Notes: a model not told the origin generated them from the sequence alone. DNA of 35,640 nucleotides from Thiogranum sp. (GCA_022340245.1 JAJDOI010000119.1:1-35640); one strand, 5' to 3'. Numbered from the stretch's first letter, positions 1-8,560 are shown. A program made the numbers and translations.

Positions 1-378
1 ACCGCGCGTCATGCCGCGGGCGTCGAGAACCAGCACCACGGGGGCTGCGAGGAGTTTCGCCAGCGCGGCGTTGCTGTTGCTGCCGTGCAGATCGAGACCG
101 TCGTAAAGCCCCTTGTTGCCTTCGATCAGGCTGATCTCGGCATCGCGGGCGTAATAGCCCACCGTATCCCGGATTTCATCGCGACTCTGGGTGTGGAAAT
201 CCAGGTTGTGGCAGGTGTATCCGGCGGCGCGGCCCAGCCACATGGGGTCGATATAGTCGGGTCCTTTTTTGAACGGCTGGACGTTCAGGCCGCGGGCGCG
301 CAGCGCCGCGCACAGACCCAGCGTGACCGTGGTCTTTCCGGAGGACTTGTGTGCGGCAGAGATAAGGATCTGGGACAT
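1..378 (-). CDS. dsrN: DsrN, siroheme amidase (cobyrinate a,c-diamide synthase family), 3' part missing
   Basis: This open frame begins at the ATG at 378 and runs off the left edge, giving the N-terminal 126 residues. It starts MSQILISAAHKSSGKTTVTL, a CobB/CbiA-type P-loop with the deviant Walker A segment HKSSGKTT at about residues 10-17. The motif KKGPDYIDP follows at about residues 38-46 and is typical of cobyrinate a,c-diamide synthases. DsrN is known to amidate siroheme to the siroamide used by DsrAB, with glutamine as nitrogen donor. The glutaminase half would lie beyond the window. Its place downstream of dsrP matches the order in Allochromatium vinosum. The name rests on family plus context; sequence alone would only support the CobB family. 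Confidence 0.88.
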   Translation of the reverse strand, partial: MSQILISAAHKSSGKTTVTLGLCAALRARGLNVQPFKKGPDYIDPMWLGRAAGYTCHNLDFHTQSRDEIRDTVGYYARDAEISLIEGNKGLYDGLDLHGSNSNAALAKLLAAPVVLVLDARGMTRG

Positions 379-432
379 GTGCGGCTGGCTTGTCACCCCG
401 CGCAGGGGAGTTCAGTCTGCGTTAATCTCAAA

Positions 433-519
433 GCGTTTCCGGCCCGCCGGGAAACGCAAGCACACCGGGCCAGAACGGCGGAAACCACAAGGCCGGCAGT
501 TGCAACCGCCGGCCTTGTG
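433..519 (-). terminator. Tandem hairpins between dsrP and dsrN (attenuator or processing signal)
   Basis: Two hairpins lie in the 172-nt gap between dsrP and dsrN. The first in transcription order pairs 508-519 with 486-497 (12 bp perfect, 10-nt loop that is itself partly complementary). The second pairs 450-457 with 433-440 (8 bp) and is followed on the minus strand by TTTGAG. Neither has a full U-tract, so complete termination is doubtful. Partial attenuation or protection of the upstream mRNA 3' end is the likelier role, which would lower dsrN output relative to dsrP. Confidence 0.5.
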
Positions 520-550
520 CGAGCTTCGCGAGCCCCGGAGAGTCGCGGTA

Positions 551-1771
551 CTACTTCCCGCTGCCGGCAGCGTGCGGATCGATGGCGGCGTCTTCGAGCG
601 TTTCGGGCAGGAAGCGCAATACCCGGACGGCGACAGTGACAATCAGCAGGGCGAGGGCGATACCGCCCACGCCGAGCGCAATTTCCCAGATGCTCGGGCT
701 GTAGCTGGTGATCTGGCCATCGAAGAAAGCGCTGCTTACCTCGTAACCCGGGAACAGCACCAGCGGGTAGGCTTGTCCACCGATCAGGATGACGTACAAC
801 TGGGCGAAGGCGCCGACGATGACCAGCGCGGCCGCCGTGGCGATCGCCGGCCGGGACTTGCCGACGGTGGGGTGATAGATCATGGCCAGCGGTAACAGGC
901 TGCCGATGCCGATTTGCACAATCCAGAACAGCTTGGTATAGATGCCGCCGTCCAGCAGGATGAAGCGTTCGATTCCGTGGTGCTCGGTGGCGTACAGGTT
1001 GGTCAGATTGAAGACCAGCACGAAGTACAGCACCGCGGCGATGAATACCCCGAGAAGATTCTTGAGACGGTACAGGATTACGTCACCCAGTGGGCGGTTG
1101 GTCCAGTTGTAGGCCGCCATCAGCACGAGGATAAACACGGCCAGCCCATAGGAAAATGACATGATGACGAACATCGGCGCCATAATGGCGGCATCGTAGC
1201 TCTGGCGGGCGACCAGGAAACCGAAAATCGAACCGGTACCGGTGGTGAGTATCAGGCGCCAGACGAAGGCGACAAAGCCGGCCGGTTTGTAGTACTTGTT
1301 CATCCTGCGCTCCATCATCAGCCACAGGTAGACGATGGTGACGGCAAGGAAGCCGTTGTACAGGATGATGTTCCAGGCAAAAATCGACTTGAAGTTGTAA
1401 TAGGTCATGGCCACGATGAGGCGGTCGGGGCGACCGAGGTCAAGAACCAGGACCACCAGGCCGCCCAGCAGCAGCGCGATCGCCAGCAGGCCGGAGAGCC
1501 TGCCCAGCGGTTTGTACAGCGGCTTGCCGAACACGGTGCCGATCGAGGCCACGTTCAATGCGCCTGATGCGGCGACGATGAGGAAAATGGCGAACACGTG
1601 AGGCATGCCCCAGACAATCTGGTTGCTCATGCCGGTGACATGGTGGCCTTCGTGCTCCATGAACAGCGTTGCACCGCCAGCCAGTGCGATTATCAGGGCG
1701 AGGCCACCCAGGAGTATCCAGAAGCCGGTGCTTTTGCCTTCGATTTCACGATAGTTCAGCGATAGTTTCAT
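551..1771 (-). CDS. dsrP: DsrP, NrfD/PsrC-type membrane subunit of DsrMKJOP
   Basis: 406 residues, start ATG at 1771. The protein is almost entirely hydrophobic, with about ten predicted membrane helices (for example residues about 18-40, 55-75, 90-112, 130-152). It resembles the NrfD/PsrC family of quinone-interacting integral membrane subunits. DsrP is the second membrane anchor of the DsrMKJOP complex and is thought to exchange electrons between the quinone pool and the periplasmic subunits DsrJ and DsrO. It follows dsrO by 27 nt in the same direction. The length matches known DsrP proteins (about 400 residues). Confidence 0.95.
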   Translation of the reverse strand: MKLSLNYREIEGKSTGFWILLGGLALIIALAGGATLFMEHEGHHVTGMSNQIVWGMPHVFAIFLIVAASGALNVASIGTVFGKPLYKPLGRLSGLLAIALLLGGLVVLVLDLGRPDRLIVAMTYYNFKSIFAWNIILYNGFLAVTIVYLWLMMERRMNKYYKPAGFVAFVWRLILTTGTGSIFGFLVARQSYDAAIMAPMFVIMSFSYGLAVFILVLMAAYNWTNRPLGDVILYRLKNLLGVFIAAVLYFVLVFNLTNLYATEHHGIERFILLDGGIYTKLFWIVQIGIGSLLPLAMIYHPTVGKSRPAIATAAALVIVGAFAQLYVILIGGQAYPLVLFPGYEVSSAFFDGQITSYSPSIWEIALGVGGIALALLIVTVAVRVLRFLPETLEDAAIDPHAAGSGK

Positions 1772-1798
1772 TGGTCAGTCGCAGTTCCAGTAGTGGTA

Positions 1799-2557
1799 TC
1801 AGATGCCGCGATAGCGGATGCCGGTGTTAAGGCCGAGATCGCCACGGATCTCGACACTGTCCTGTGCCTTGAGCGCTTTCGATATCTCGCTGTTTTCGTC
1901 GTAGAGGTCGCCGAAGATCAGGGCGTTGTGATTGTCCGCGCTGCAAGCCTCGACACAGGCCGGAATCCTGTCCTTGTCCACGCGCTGTACGCACATGGTG
2001 CAGGACTCCACGGTACCCTTGCCGCGCGGGGCCCAGGGCTTCTGATCGTGCAGGTCCTCGTGGACGAAGCTGCGCGCCTTGTAGGGGCAGGCCATCATAC
2101 AGTAGCGGCAACCGATGCAGATATGCTTGTCGACCAGAACAATGCCGTCGGCACGGCGAAACGAGGCTCCGGTCGGGCACACATCCACGCAAGGCGGGGT
2201 TTCGCAGTGCTGGCACATTATCGGCAGCGTTTTCGCGAAACCGGTTGATTTGTTCCTGATATCGACGGTACGAATCCAGTGGGCTTTCTGTTCGGGGTTC
2301 GATTCGGGCTCCGAATGGCCCCAGCCGTTTTCTTCTTCGCAGGCGGTAACGCAGTCATTGCAACCGGAGGCGCACTTGTTGGTATCCACCAGAATACCCC
2401 AGCGCTTCCTGGCGGTGACCGCCTCGTCAGCAGGCCGCGCGCTCGCCGTTACGCTGAGGAAAACGCCCGGTGCGATGGCGGCGGCGCCGGTGACGGCGCC
2501 GGCCCTGGTGAGAAAATTCCGCCGCGCGATGTCGGCCAGATTGCTGGATTCGCTCAT
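1799..2557 (-). CDS. dsrO: DsrO, Tat-exported periplasmic iron-sulfur protein
   Basis: 252 residues. A twin-arginine signal is present (RRNFL at residues 12-16, then a hydrophobic stretch ending near ARPADEA), so the protein is exported folded to the periplasm. Four ferredoxin-like cysteine clusters follow: CASGCNDC...C, CQHCETPPCVDVC, CIGCRYCMMAC and CTMC...CVEAC. These would bind four [4Fe-4S] clusters, as in the DmsB/NrfC family. DsrO passes electrons between the haem protein DsrJ and the membrane subunit DsrP. Its ATG overlaps the dsrJ stop codon in an ATGA arrangement, implying translational coupling. Confidence 0.95.
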   Translation of the reverse strand: MSESSNLADIARRNFLTRAGAVTGAAAIAPGVFLSVTASARPADEAVTARKRWGILVDTNKCASGCNDCVTACEEENGWGHSEPESNPEQKAHWIRTVDIRNKSTGFAKTLPIMCQHCETPPCVDVCPTGASFRRADGIVLVDKHICIGCRYCMMACPYKARSFVHEDLHDQKPWAPRGKGTVESCTMCVQRVDKDRIPACVEACSADNHNALIFGDLYDENSEISKALKAQDSVEIRGDLGLNTGIRYRGI

Positions 2558-3081
2558 TGGGCTGGTCCTTCGGAAGCCAGTAGCGGGTTGATGGTGCCAC
2601 TCAGCTCGCGGGTCGTATGTTCTGTCTCAGTGGATGATTGCGTATGCAGCGTCGAAGGACGCACGGGCTTGGTCGCGTGGCACTGGAAACAGTCGATGTT
2701 GACCGATGCATAGCTGTGGCAACTGGCGCAGAACTGATCGGGACCGTTGACCGGTACATATTCTCCCTCGTCGTTCTTGACCGCGTGGCAGTTGACACAC
2801 TCTTCCAGCGAATACTGGCGGGTGCGGATGCCTTCGTGCATGGTTTCGTCGCGCTGATGAAGTATGTACGTCATATGGTTCCTGCGCATTTCCGCGACCG
2901 GTCGTACACATTTCTGGGTGGCGCTGAAGCGCCTTTCGGGCTCGGGAAACGAAAGCTCCGAGAAAGGCAGTGTTTCCTTGTCGCCACCGTCATCGTCGTC
3001 TGCTGTTGCCGCCTGCGGCAGCAACAGCAGCAACGATAGCAGCACGGCGAAGACGCGCAGAGCGGGTAGAAACTGGCTCAT
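2554..3081 (-). CDS. dsrJ: DsrJ, periplasmic triheme cytochrome c
   Basis: The start chosen is the ATG at 3081, preceded by AAGGGAG and 16 nt after the dsrL stop. Longer readings would run back into dsrL. The product is 175 residues: an N-terminal signal or anchor (residues about 5-27), then three haem-binding CxxCH motifs, CVNCH at 95-99, CASCH at 118-122 and CFQCH at 131-135. Cys58, in KCVRPVAEMRRNHM, sits where A. vinosum DsrJ has the cysteine proposed as axial ligand of a rare His/Cys haem. DsrJ is the periplasmic redox subunit of DsrMKJOP, and its direct partner is DsrO. Confidence 0.93.
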   Translation of the reverse strand: MSQFLPALRVFAVLLSLLLLLPQAATADDDDGGDKETLPFSELSFPEPERRFSATQKCVRPVAEMRRNHMTYILHQRDETMHEGIRTRQYSLEECVNCHAVKNDEGEYVPVNGPDQFCASCHSYASVNIDCFQCHATKPVRPSTLHTQSSTETEHTTRELSGTINPLLASEGPAQ

Positions 3082-3097
3082 AACGGCCTTGACTCCC

Positions 3098-5044
3098 TTA
3101 TTCACCCAGTGCCATGTCGATATAGCCGGTCGGGCAGACGTCGGCGCAGATGTGGCAGCCGACACACTTGGCGTAGTCGGTATCCACGTAGCGTCCGGTG
3201 GTTGACTCGCCCTTCTTCACGCGGAACACGGCATCCTGCGGGCAGTAGATGACGCAGTTGTCGCACTCGAAGCACATGCCGCAGCTCATGCAGCGCTCGG
3301 CTTCGGCCACCGCCTGCTCATCGCTGAAACCACTGGTGCGTTCGGCGAAATGACCGAGCACCTGATCCGCGGTCGGTACGTCTTCCTCGCGCAGCAGGCG
3401 GGGCGTGAACTTGAAGTGCCCCAGGAAGAGTTTCTCGGCGGTGATGACCTCATTCTTGGACCGGTCTTCATAGTTGTGCACAGCGAACTTCTCGAAGTTG
3501 GTGCCGCGGGTTTCGCCCTGGGTGTAGGCAGCGGGCTCGAGCCCGGCTTCCTTCATCTTGTCCAGCAGGGAGAAGTGGTGCTTGTCGACCTTGGGACGCT
3601 TTTTCTGATCCTCGTTCCTCAGGTAGTGCTCGATTGATTCCGCAGCTATGGAGCCCTGACCAATCGCGGTGGTCAGCAGGTGCGGACGCACGATATCACC
3701 GGCGACGAAATGGCCGGGACGGTTCGGTACCTGGTAGTACTTGTCGGCGTCGATCAGGTTGCGCTCGTTGGCGTAGGCTTCGAGGCCGCTCATCTCGCCG
3801 CCCTGGCCGATAGCCGCGACGATCATGTCGCACTCCACGACGTATTCCTTGCCGCCTTCGACAACCACGGGGCCGTTGTTTTCCCACTTGCAGTCGACCA
3901 GTTTCAGCGCGGTCGCACGACCTTCCTCGTTGCGGATGATTTCCACCGGCATGACTTCGTTCATGATGGTCACGCCTTCGGTGGTGGCATCATTGACTTC
4001 GTGCTCGGCGGCGGTCATCTGGTCGCGCGGGAAGAGAGCCGTCAGGGTGACGTTGTCACAGGGCTTCTTCAGGGAGGGATCGATCTCGCCGTGATTCGTC
4101 AGCCCGTTGATCACGTCTTCGGGCTTTTCTTTCAGGTCCTTGAGCGTCCCGATACGGCGGGACACCGATACCACGTCAATGGAGGTGTCGCCACCACCGA
4201 CGCAGACCACGCGGTTTGCGGTGTACTGCAGGTTGCCCTTGTTGAACTGTTCCAGGAACTTGACGGCCGACACGCAGTTCGGGGTCTCGCTCCAGCCTTC
4301 CAGCGGCAGATCACGGCCAGTCCAGCAGCCGAGTGCCCAGAGGACTGCGTCGTAGTCCTTGTCCAGGTCTTCGACGGATACGTCGCGGCCCACGCGGGTG
4401 TTGGCCTTGAACTCGATATCGCCGAGGTCGAGGATACGCTGGCATTCGTGGTCCAGTTCCTCGCGCGGAATACGGTAGCCGGGAATGCCGTAGCGCATCA
4501 TGCCGCCGAGTTTTTCATGGTCGTCGAAAATAGTGGAGGCAATGCCACGGCGGCGCAACTGGTAGGCGGCTGCCATACCGGCGGGTCCGCCGCCAATGAT
4601 GGCCACTTTCTTGCCGGTCAGTTCAGAGCCGGCTTCGAACTTGAAGCCTTCCTTGAAGGCGGTGTCGCCGATGTACTGCTCGACAGCGTTGATGCCGACG
4701 AAGTCCTCGACTTCATTGCGGTTGCAACCGTCCTGGCAAGGCGCCGGACAGACGCGGCCCATCATGGCCGGGAACGGGTTGGCGTCAGTGGAGCGGCGGA
4801 ATGCATACTCCTGCATGCTCACGCCTTCCGGCGGACGCTCGATACCGCGCACGATGTCCAGCCAGCCGCGGATGTCTTCGCCGGAGGGGCAGCTGCCCTG
4901 GCACGGCGGGGTACGGTGGACATAGGTCGGGCACTTGTGGGAGTGGTCGCCTTCGAAAATGGCATGTGACCAGTTGTCCCAAGTATTATCGCCGTCTTCG
5001 AACTTTCTGAATGTCAGTTTCGTATCATCGCGAGAAGTAGCCAT
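3098..5044 (-). CDS. dsrL: DsrL, iron-sulfur flavoprotein NAD(P):acceptor oxidoreductase
   Basis: 648 residues, ATG at 5044 preceded by TAGGAGAG. Domain order: an N-terminal GltB/glutamate-synthase small-subunit-like cysteine region (CQGSC, CPAPCQDGC), an FAD-binding Rossmann motif (GGGPAGMAAAYQLRRRG, about residue 150), an NAD(P)-binding motif (GGGDTSIDVVSVSRR, about residue 285), a linker, and a C-terminal pair of [4Fe-4S] ferredoxin motifs (CMSCGMCFECDNC and CVGCHICADVC). DsrL is essential for oxidation of stored sulfur in A. vinosum and takes electrons from DsrAB to reduce NAD(P)+ in the cytoplasm. The C-terminal ferredoxin domain and the position between dsrK and dsrJ are standard for sulfur oxidisers. 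Confidence 0.95.
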   Translation of the reverse strand: MATSRDDTKLTFRKFEDGDNTWDNWSHAIFEGDHSHKCPTYVHRTPPCQGSCPSGEDIRGWLDIVRGIERPPEGVSMQEYAFRRSTDANPFPAMMGRVCPAPCQDGCNRNEVEDFVGINAVEQYIGDTAFKEGFKFEAGSELTGKKVAIIGGGPAGMAAAYQLRRRGIASTIFDDHEKLGGMMRYGIPGYRIPREELDHECQRILDLGDIEFKANTRVGRDVSVEDLDKDYDAVLWALGCWTGRDLPLEGWSETPNCVSAVKFLEQFNKGNLQYTANRVVCVGGGDTSIDVVSVSRRIGTLKDLKEKPEDVINGLTNHGEIDPSLKKPCDNVTLTALFPRDQMTAAEHEVNDATTEGVTIMNEVMPVEIIRNEEGRATALKLVDCKWENNGPVVVEGGKEYVVECDMIVAAIGQGGEMSGLEAYANERNLIDADKYYQVPNRPGHFVAGDIVRPHLLTTAIGQGSIAAESIEHYLRNEDQKKRPKVDKHHFSLLDKMKEAGLEPAAYTQGETRGTNFEKFAVHNYEDRSKNEVITAEKLFLGHFKFTPRLLREEDVPTADQVLGHFAERTSGFSDEQAVAEAERCMSCGMCFECDNCVIYCPQDAVFRVKKGESTTGRYVDTDYAKCVGCHICADVCPTGYIDMALGE

Positions 5045-5107
5045 GCCTATTCTCTCCTAAATCAATTATGAATCCCGGCTGGTGATTCAAAGTTACCGTG
5101 ATAAAAA

Positions 5108-6628
5108 TCAGTCTGTTGTACCATCGAGCTCGGCTTCCTGCTCCGAACCCTTCAAAACGATCGCGTTACTGACCAGCTGGTGTACGCTGACAATCTGGTC
5201 CATGGTGAATCCGTAATAGGGCAGCACTTTGGCGAACTGGCTCTTGCAGATGGCGCAGATCGCCGCGAGATTGGTGACACCGTGGTCTTCGGTGACCCGC
5301 TTGAGGGCCTCCATGCGCGGCTGCGAGCCCTTGACGCGCAGCTCCATCAGGTCGTCCGTGAGCAAGCCGCCGCCGCCGCCGCAGCAGAATGTGGCGTCGT
5401 GAATGGTGTCCTGCGGCATGTCGTAGAAATAATTACAGGCCGCCTTGATGACTTCCCGCGGAATCGTGAACTGGCCGCCCTCGACGTTACCCATGCCGGC
5501 GCCGCGGGCGACGTTGCAGGAGTCGTGGAAGGTCAGTTTCATGTGGTCGTTTTCTTCCTTGTTCAGGCGCAGCTTGTTTTGCTTGATCAGGTCGAGGGTG
5601 AACTCGCAGATGTGCTGCGGCACCGGGTAATTGGGATCAAGGAAGTCGAACGGGCCGGCCAGGGTGTTGAGGAAGCTGTAGGCGACGCGCCAGGCGTGGC
5701 CGCATTCGCCGAAGATAATGCGTTTGACGCCGAGTTCCAGCGCGGCTTCGCGAATGCGCAGCGAGACACGGCGCATGTTCTCGTAGCTGCCGATGAACAT
5801 GCCGAAGTTGGCGGCCTCCGAGGCCTTGGAGCTCATGGTCCAGGAAACGCCGGCTTCGTGGAAAACCTTGGCGTAACCGATCAGCCCGTCGACATGCGGC
5901 TCGGCAAAGAAATCGGCCGAAGGCGTGATCAGCAGAATATCGGCGCCTTTCTCGTCCAGCGGGAAACGCACCTTGACGCCGGTGTCTTCCTCGACTTCCT
6001 CCTCGAGGCCTTCGAGGGTGTCGCGCAGCGCCGGTTCCGGCAGGCCGAGGTTGTTACCGATGACGAACACTTTGCCGATAATCTCGTTGCAGTATTTCTG
6101 CCCCTTACCGACAGCGTCCAGAATCTCGCGCGCGGCCATGGAGATTTCGGCGGTGTCGATGCCGTAGGGGCAGAACACCGAGCAGCGGCGGCACTGCGAG
6201 CACTGGTGGAAATAACTGTACCAGTCGTCCAGCACTTCTTCGGTCAGGTCAACCGCACCGACCAGCCTGGGGAAATATTTGCCGGCAAAGGTGAAATAAC
6301 GGCGGTACACCTTGCGCAACAGTTCCTGGCGGGCTACCGGCATGTTCTTTGCGTCGCTGGTGCCGAGATAGTAGTGACACTTGTCGGTGCACGCGCCGCA
6401 GTGTACACAGATATCCAGGAAAACCTGCAGGGAACGGTACTTGCCCAGCAGTTCGCCCATCTTGTCGATGGCGACTTCCTTCCAGTTCTCCGGTAATTGA
6501 CCGGGAAAGCCCAGTGGCGTCTGGAATTTCTCCGCCGCGATGAAGGGCGCGGAGTGCGCCATCACCCCTTCCTTGAGCTTGGGAATGATGGGGTATTCGT
6601 TCAGTTCCGGTACGTCAAAATCAGCCAC
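5108..6628 (-). CDS. dsrK: DsrK, HdrD-like catalytic subunit of DsrMKJOP
   Basis: 506 residues with a GTG start at 6628, preceded by GGAGG. Two [4Fe-4S] motifs lie at residues 74-84 (CVHCGACTDKC) and 143-153 (CSQCRRCSVFC). The C-terminal half carries the heterodisulfide-reductase-type cysteine segments HDSCNVARG and FCCGGGGG and a third region GECGHAWR, matching the special noncubane cluster site of HdrD/HdrB proteins. DsrK is the cytoplasmic subunit that acts on the DsrC disulfide or trisulfide, exchanging electrons with DsrM in the membrane. The gap to dsrM is 19 nt. Confidence 0.95.
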   Translation of the reverse strand: MADFDVPELNEYPIIPKLKEGVMAHSAPFIAAEKFQTPLGFPGQLPENWKEVAIDKMGELLGKYRSLQVFLDICVHCGACTDKCHYYLGTSDAKNMPVARQELLRKVYRRYFTFAGKYFPRLVGAVDLTEEVLDDWYSYFHQCSQCRRCSVFCPYGIDTAEISMAAREILDAVGKGQKYCNEIIGKVFVIGNNLGLPEPALRDTLEGLEEEVEEDTGVKVRFPLDEKGADILLITPSADFFAEPHVDGLIGYAKVFHEAGVSWTMSSKASEAANFGMFIGSYENMRRVSLRIREAALELGVKRIIFGECGHAWRVAYSFLNTLAGPFDFLDPNYPVPQHICEFTLDLIKQNKLRLNKEENDHMKLTFHDSCNVARGAGMGNVEGGQFTIPREVIKAACNYFYDMPQDTIHDATFCCGGGGGLLTDDLMELRVKGSQPRMEALKRVTEDHGVTNLAAICAICKSQFAKVLPYYGFTMDQIVSVHQLVSNAIVLKGSEQEAELDGTTD

Positions 6629-6647
6629 GCTTTATCCTCCGTTCCGA

Positions 6648-7385
6648 TCAGCGTTCGCCCGCTTCCAGTTGTTCGGCCCAGGGCGCGATATGCCGGCGCT
6701 CGCGGGAACTGTCAGTCTGGTTGCGCGTCGGGCTGAAGAACACGCCCGGCGCATGCAGCAGTTTACTGATCGGGAAAATGATCATCAGCGTCGCCACCAG
6801 GCCCAGGTGGACCAGCAGGAACGGGTCACCGGGCAGCGGCTGCGGCGAGAAGTGCATCAGCCCGAGGAAGAACGCTTTGACGGAGACGATATCGGTGTGT
6901 GACACGTAGTCCATACCCAGACCGCTCATGCCGATGCCGACCAGCAGCGCCAGCATCAGGTGATCCGAAGGCGTGGATATGTAACGCACCCGGTCGACCA
7001 GGAAGCGGCGCGCCCAGAGGCCAAGCAGTCCGGCAACCATGGCGAACGCGGCGTACTTGCCGAACGGTTGAACCCAGTTGACCCAGAACCAGACCGGTTC
7101 GGTGAAATAGCGTAAATGCCGCAGTAGAACCAGCAGCAGACCGAAGTGGAAAAGATAACCGAAAATCCAGGTCCACTTGTTGGAGCGGAACAGGCTTTCG
7201 AAGAAAACCACTTCGCGGAACATGCGCAGTGCCACGCCGGTTTCCGTACGCGGAGCCGGCATGGTGGGAATCTTCAGGGGAGAGGGTGTCTGGGCGTACT
7301 TTTTTATACGCAGTGCGATACCGACTACCAGGATAATCGTCGCAGCATAAAACAGTCCGACATACAGTGCCGTAACCAGCGTCAC
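6648..7385 (-). CDS. dsrM: DsrM, cytochrome b-type membrane subunit
   Basis: 245 residues, GTG start at 7385 with AGGAGAG just upstream. About five membrane helices are visible (residues about 5-25, 68-90, 103-127, 140-165, 190-212), as in the NarI (nitrate reductase gamma subunit) family, with histidines in helices for haem b. DsrM anchors DsrK and links it to the quinone pool. A terminator-like hairpin lies between dsrC and this gene, so transcription of dsrM onward may be lower than that of the preceding genes. Confidence 0.93.
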   Translation of the reverse strand: MTLVTALYVGLFYAATIILVVGIALRIKKYAQTPSPLKIPTMPAPRTETGVALRMFREVVFFESLFRSNKWTWIFGYLFHFGLLLVLLRHLRYFTEPVWFWVNWVQPFGKYAAFAMVAGLLGLWARRFLVDRVRYISTPSDHLMLALLVGIGMSGLGMDYVSHTDIVSVKAFFLGLMHFSPQPLPGDPFLLVHLGLVATLMIIFPISKLLHAPGVFFSPTRNQTDSSRERRHIAPWAEQLEAGER

Positions 7386-7415
7386 GCGTCACTCTCCTTG
7401 CATTTGCAGATGATA

Positions 7416-7449
7416 TAAAACAAGGGGGAGGCAAGCTCCCCCCGTTGTT
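7416..7449 (-). terminator. Terminator-like hairpin after dsrC
   Basis: On the minus strand, directly after dsrC, a GC stem (7436-7442 paired with 7424-7430, 7 bp, 5-nt loop, extended by ACAA/TTGT) is followed by TTGTTTTAT. This resembles an intrinsic terminator inside the operon. Partial read-through would give far more dsrC mRNA than dsrMKLJOPN mRNA, in keeping with the known high abundance of DsrC. Confidence 0.65.
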
Positions 7450-7464
7450 CAGTGCGCCGGGAGC

Positions 7465-7797
7465 TCAGACGCAACCGGTCGGCTTGGGCAGACCGGCATA
7501 CTTACAGGCCTGCTTCGCAGGACCATACGGAAACAGTTCGTACAGGTACTTGCTGTTGCCCTTGTCCTTGCCCAGCTTCTTGCCGATGGCCTTGGTCAGA
7601 ACGCGCACCGCCGGTGCGATCTGGTACTCTTCGTAGTACTCGCGCAGGAAGTTGATGACTTCCCAGTGAGCGTCGGTCAGTTCGGTGCCGTCTTCCCTGG
7701 CCATGATGGTCGCTACTTCAGGCTCCCACTGATTCAGGTCGGCCAGATAGCCCTCTTCATCCACTTCCAGCGACTTACCGTTTACTTCGATAGACAT
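7465..7797 (-). CDS. dsrC: DsrC, sulfur-carrier protein
   Basis: 110 residues, ATG at 7797 after GAGGAGAG. The flexible C-terminal arm has both redox cysteines, Cys98 (QACKYAGLP) and penultimate Cys109 (PTGCV), the hallmark of true DsrC as opposed to TusE, which keeps only one. DsrC accepts sulfur from DsrEFH, delivers it as persulfide to DsrAB, and its trisulfide or disulfide form is processed by DsrK. The gene sits between dsrH and dsrM as in A. vinosum. A short stem (TTTGCA/TGCAAA) occurs in its leader. A second, cysteine-less paralogue is encoded at 13842. Confidence 0.97.
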   Translation of the reverse strand: MSIEVNGKSLEVDEEGYLADLNQWEPEVATIMAREDGTELTDAHWEVINFLREYYEEYQIAPAVRVLTKAIGKKLGKDKGNSKYLYELFPYGPAKQACKYAGLPKPTGCV

Positions 7798-7841
7798 GAT
7801 AGCTCTCCTCGTTTGCAGCTGTAGTGCAAATCAATTGCGGT

Positions 7842-8156
7842 TTATAACCAGGACTGGACCTTGTCATATTCAGTGACAAGGTCCACGAATCCGCCGTAAT
7901 CCACGACGCCGATACCCTCAATGACGTGGTGTTCTGACATGCCGCGGGCGGCAACGTCCGGGCCGAGCACGTAGATCTTGTGATCTGCCAGTGCGGCCTT
8001 GACCTTTTCAGCGACCACCGTGCCGTCGAAAGCGGCATAGACGCCGTCTTCGATCAGCAGAATCGCGGCACCCTTGACGGCGTGACGCAGGGCGGTATCC
8101 AGCGTGCGACGCTCAAAAGGCGATTTATTTACCGTGTGTAACATAGGCATTGTCAA
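7842..8156 (-). CDS. dsrH: DsrH, subunit of the DsrEFH sulfurtransferase
   Basis: About 102-104 residues. Two starts are possible: TTG at 8156, 5 nt after GGAG, or ATG at 8150, which gives MPMLHTVNKSPF, the usual DsrH/TusB N-terminus. The protein belongs to the DsrE/TusB family and forms the cytoplasmic DsrE2F2H2 hexamer that hands sulfur to DsrC. With the ATG start, position 20 is alanine (TLDTALRH), where A. vinosum DsrH has Cys20, and no cysteine occurs anywhere in the sequence. Sulfur transfer would then depend on DsrE alone. Confidence 0.93.
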   Translation of the reverse strand: MTMPMLHTVNKSPFERRTLDTALRHAVKGAAILLIEDGVYAAFDGTVVAEKVKAALADHKIYVLGPDVAARGMSEHHVIEGIGVVDYGGFVDLVTEYDKVQSWL

Positions 8157-8164
8157 TATCTCTC

Positions 8165-8560
8165 CTAGAAGCTCAGGATAACTTCCTGCTCTTCCATCAG
8201 CTGGGCCAGTTGGTCCTTGTCCACCAACTGGACAGGCACAATCAGATCGTCAGTGGTCAGGCCGCGGGATGCCAGCGACTCCTTTTCCACATACAGCTTC
8301 TCGACATCGTAACCCTCGAGGGCCCGATAGGTCGGGGAGAAGTTTTTCACGCCGATGGCATCGGTGTTCTGATCCTTCTTGATCTGATACACGCCGTCGT
8401 CCATGAACACCAGAGTGACGTCCTGCTCAAAGGCGGCGGCGATCAACACGACTTCCAGCGACTCCAGGGCATAAATGGTGCCGTAGGGTGCGCGACGATT
8501 CACATACATGAACTTGCGGACCGGGCCCTCAAGTTCGTCGTCTTCCCAGGGTTCTGCCAT
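8165..8560 (-). CDS. dsrF: DsrF, subunit of the DsrEFH sulfurtransferase
   Basis: 131 residues, ATG at 8560. It belongs to the DsrE/TusC family, and the segment KFMYVNRRAPYGTIYALESL near the start is typical. It contains no cysteine, as expected for the structural subunit of the DsrE2F2H2 complex. The gene lies 17 nt after dsrE and 8-14 nt before dsrH, inside the tight dsrEFH trio that distinguishes sulfur oxidisers from sulfate reducers. Confidence 0.95.
   Translation of the reverse strand: MAEPWEDDELEGPVRKFMYVNRRAPYGTIYALESLEVVLIAAAFEQDVTLVFMDDGVYQIKKDQNTDAIGVKNFSPTYRALEGYDVEKLYVEKESLASRGLTTDDLIVPVQLVDKDQLAQLMEEQEVILSF

Noticed and set aside
3680-4969. Long open frame antisense to dsrL
   Set aside because: It lies wholly opposite a well-recognised gene; the frame is a by-product of GC-rich codon use and has no protein-like motifs.
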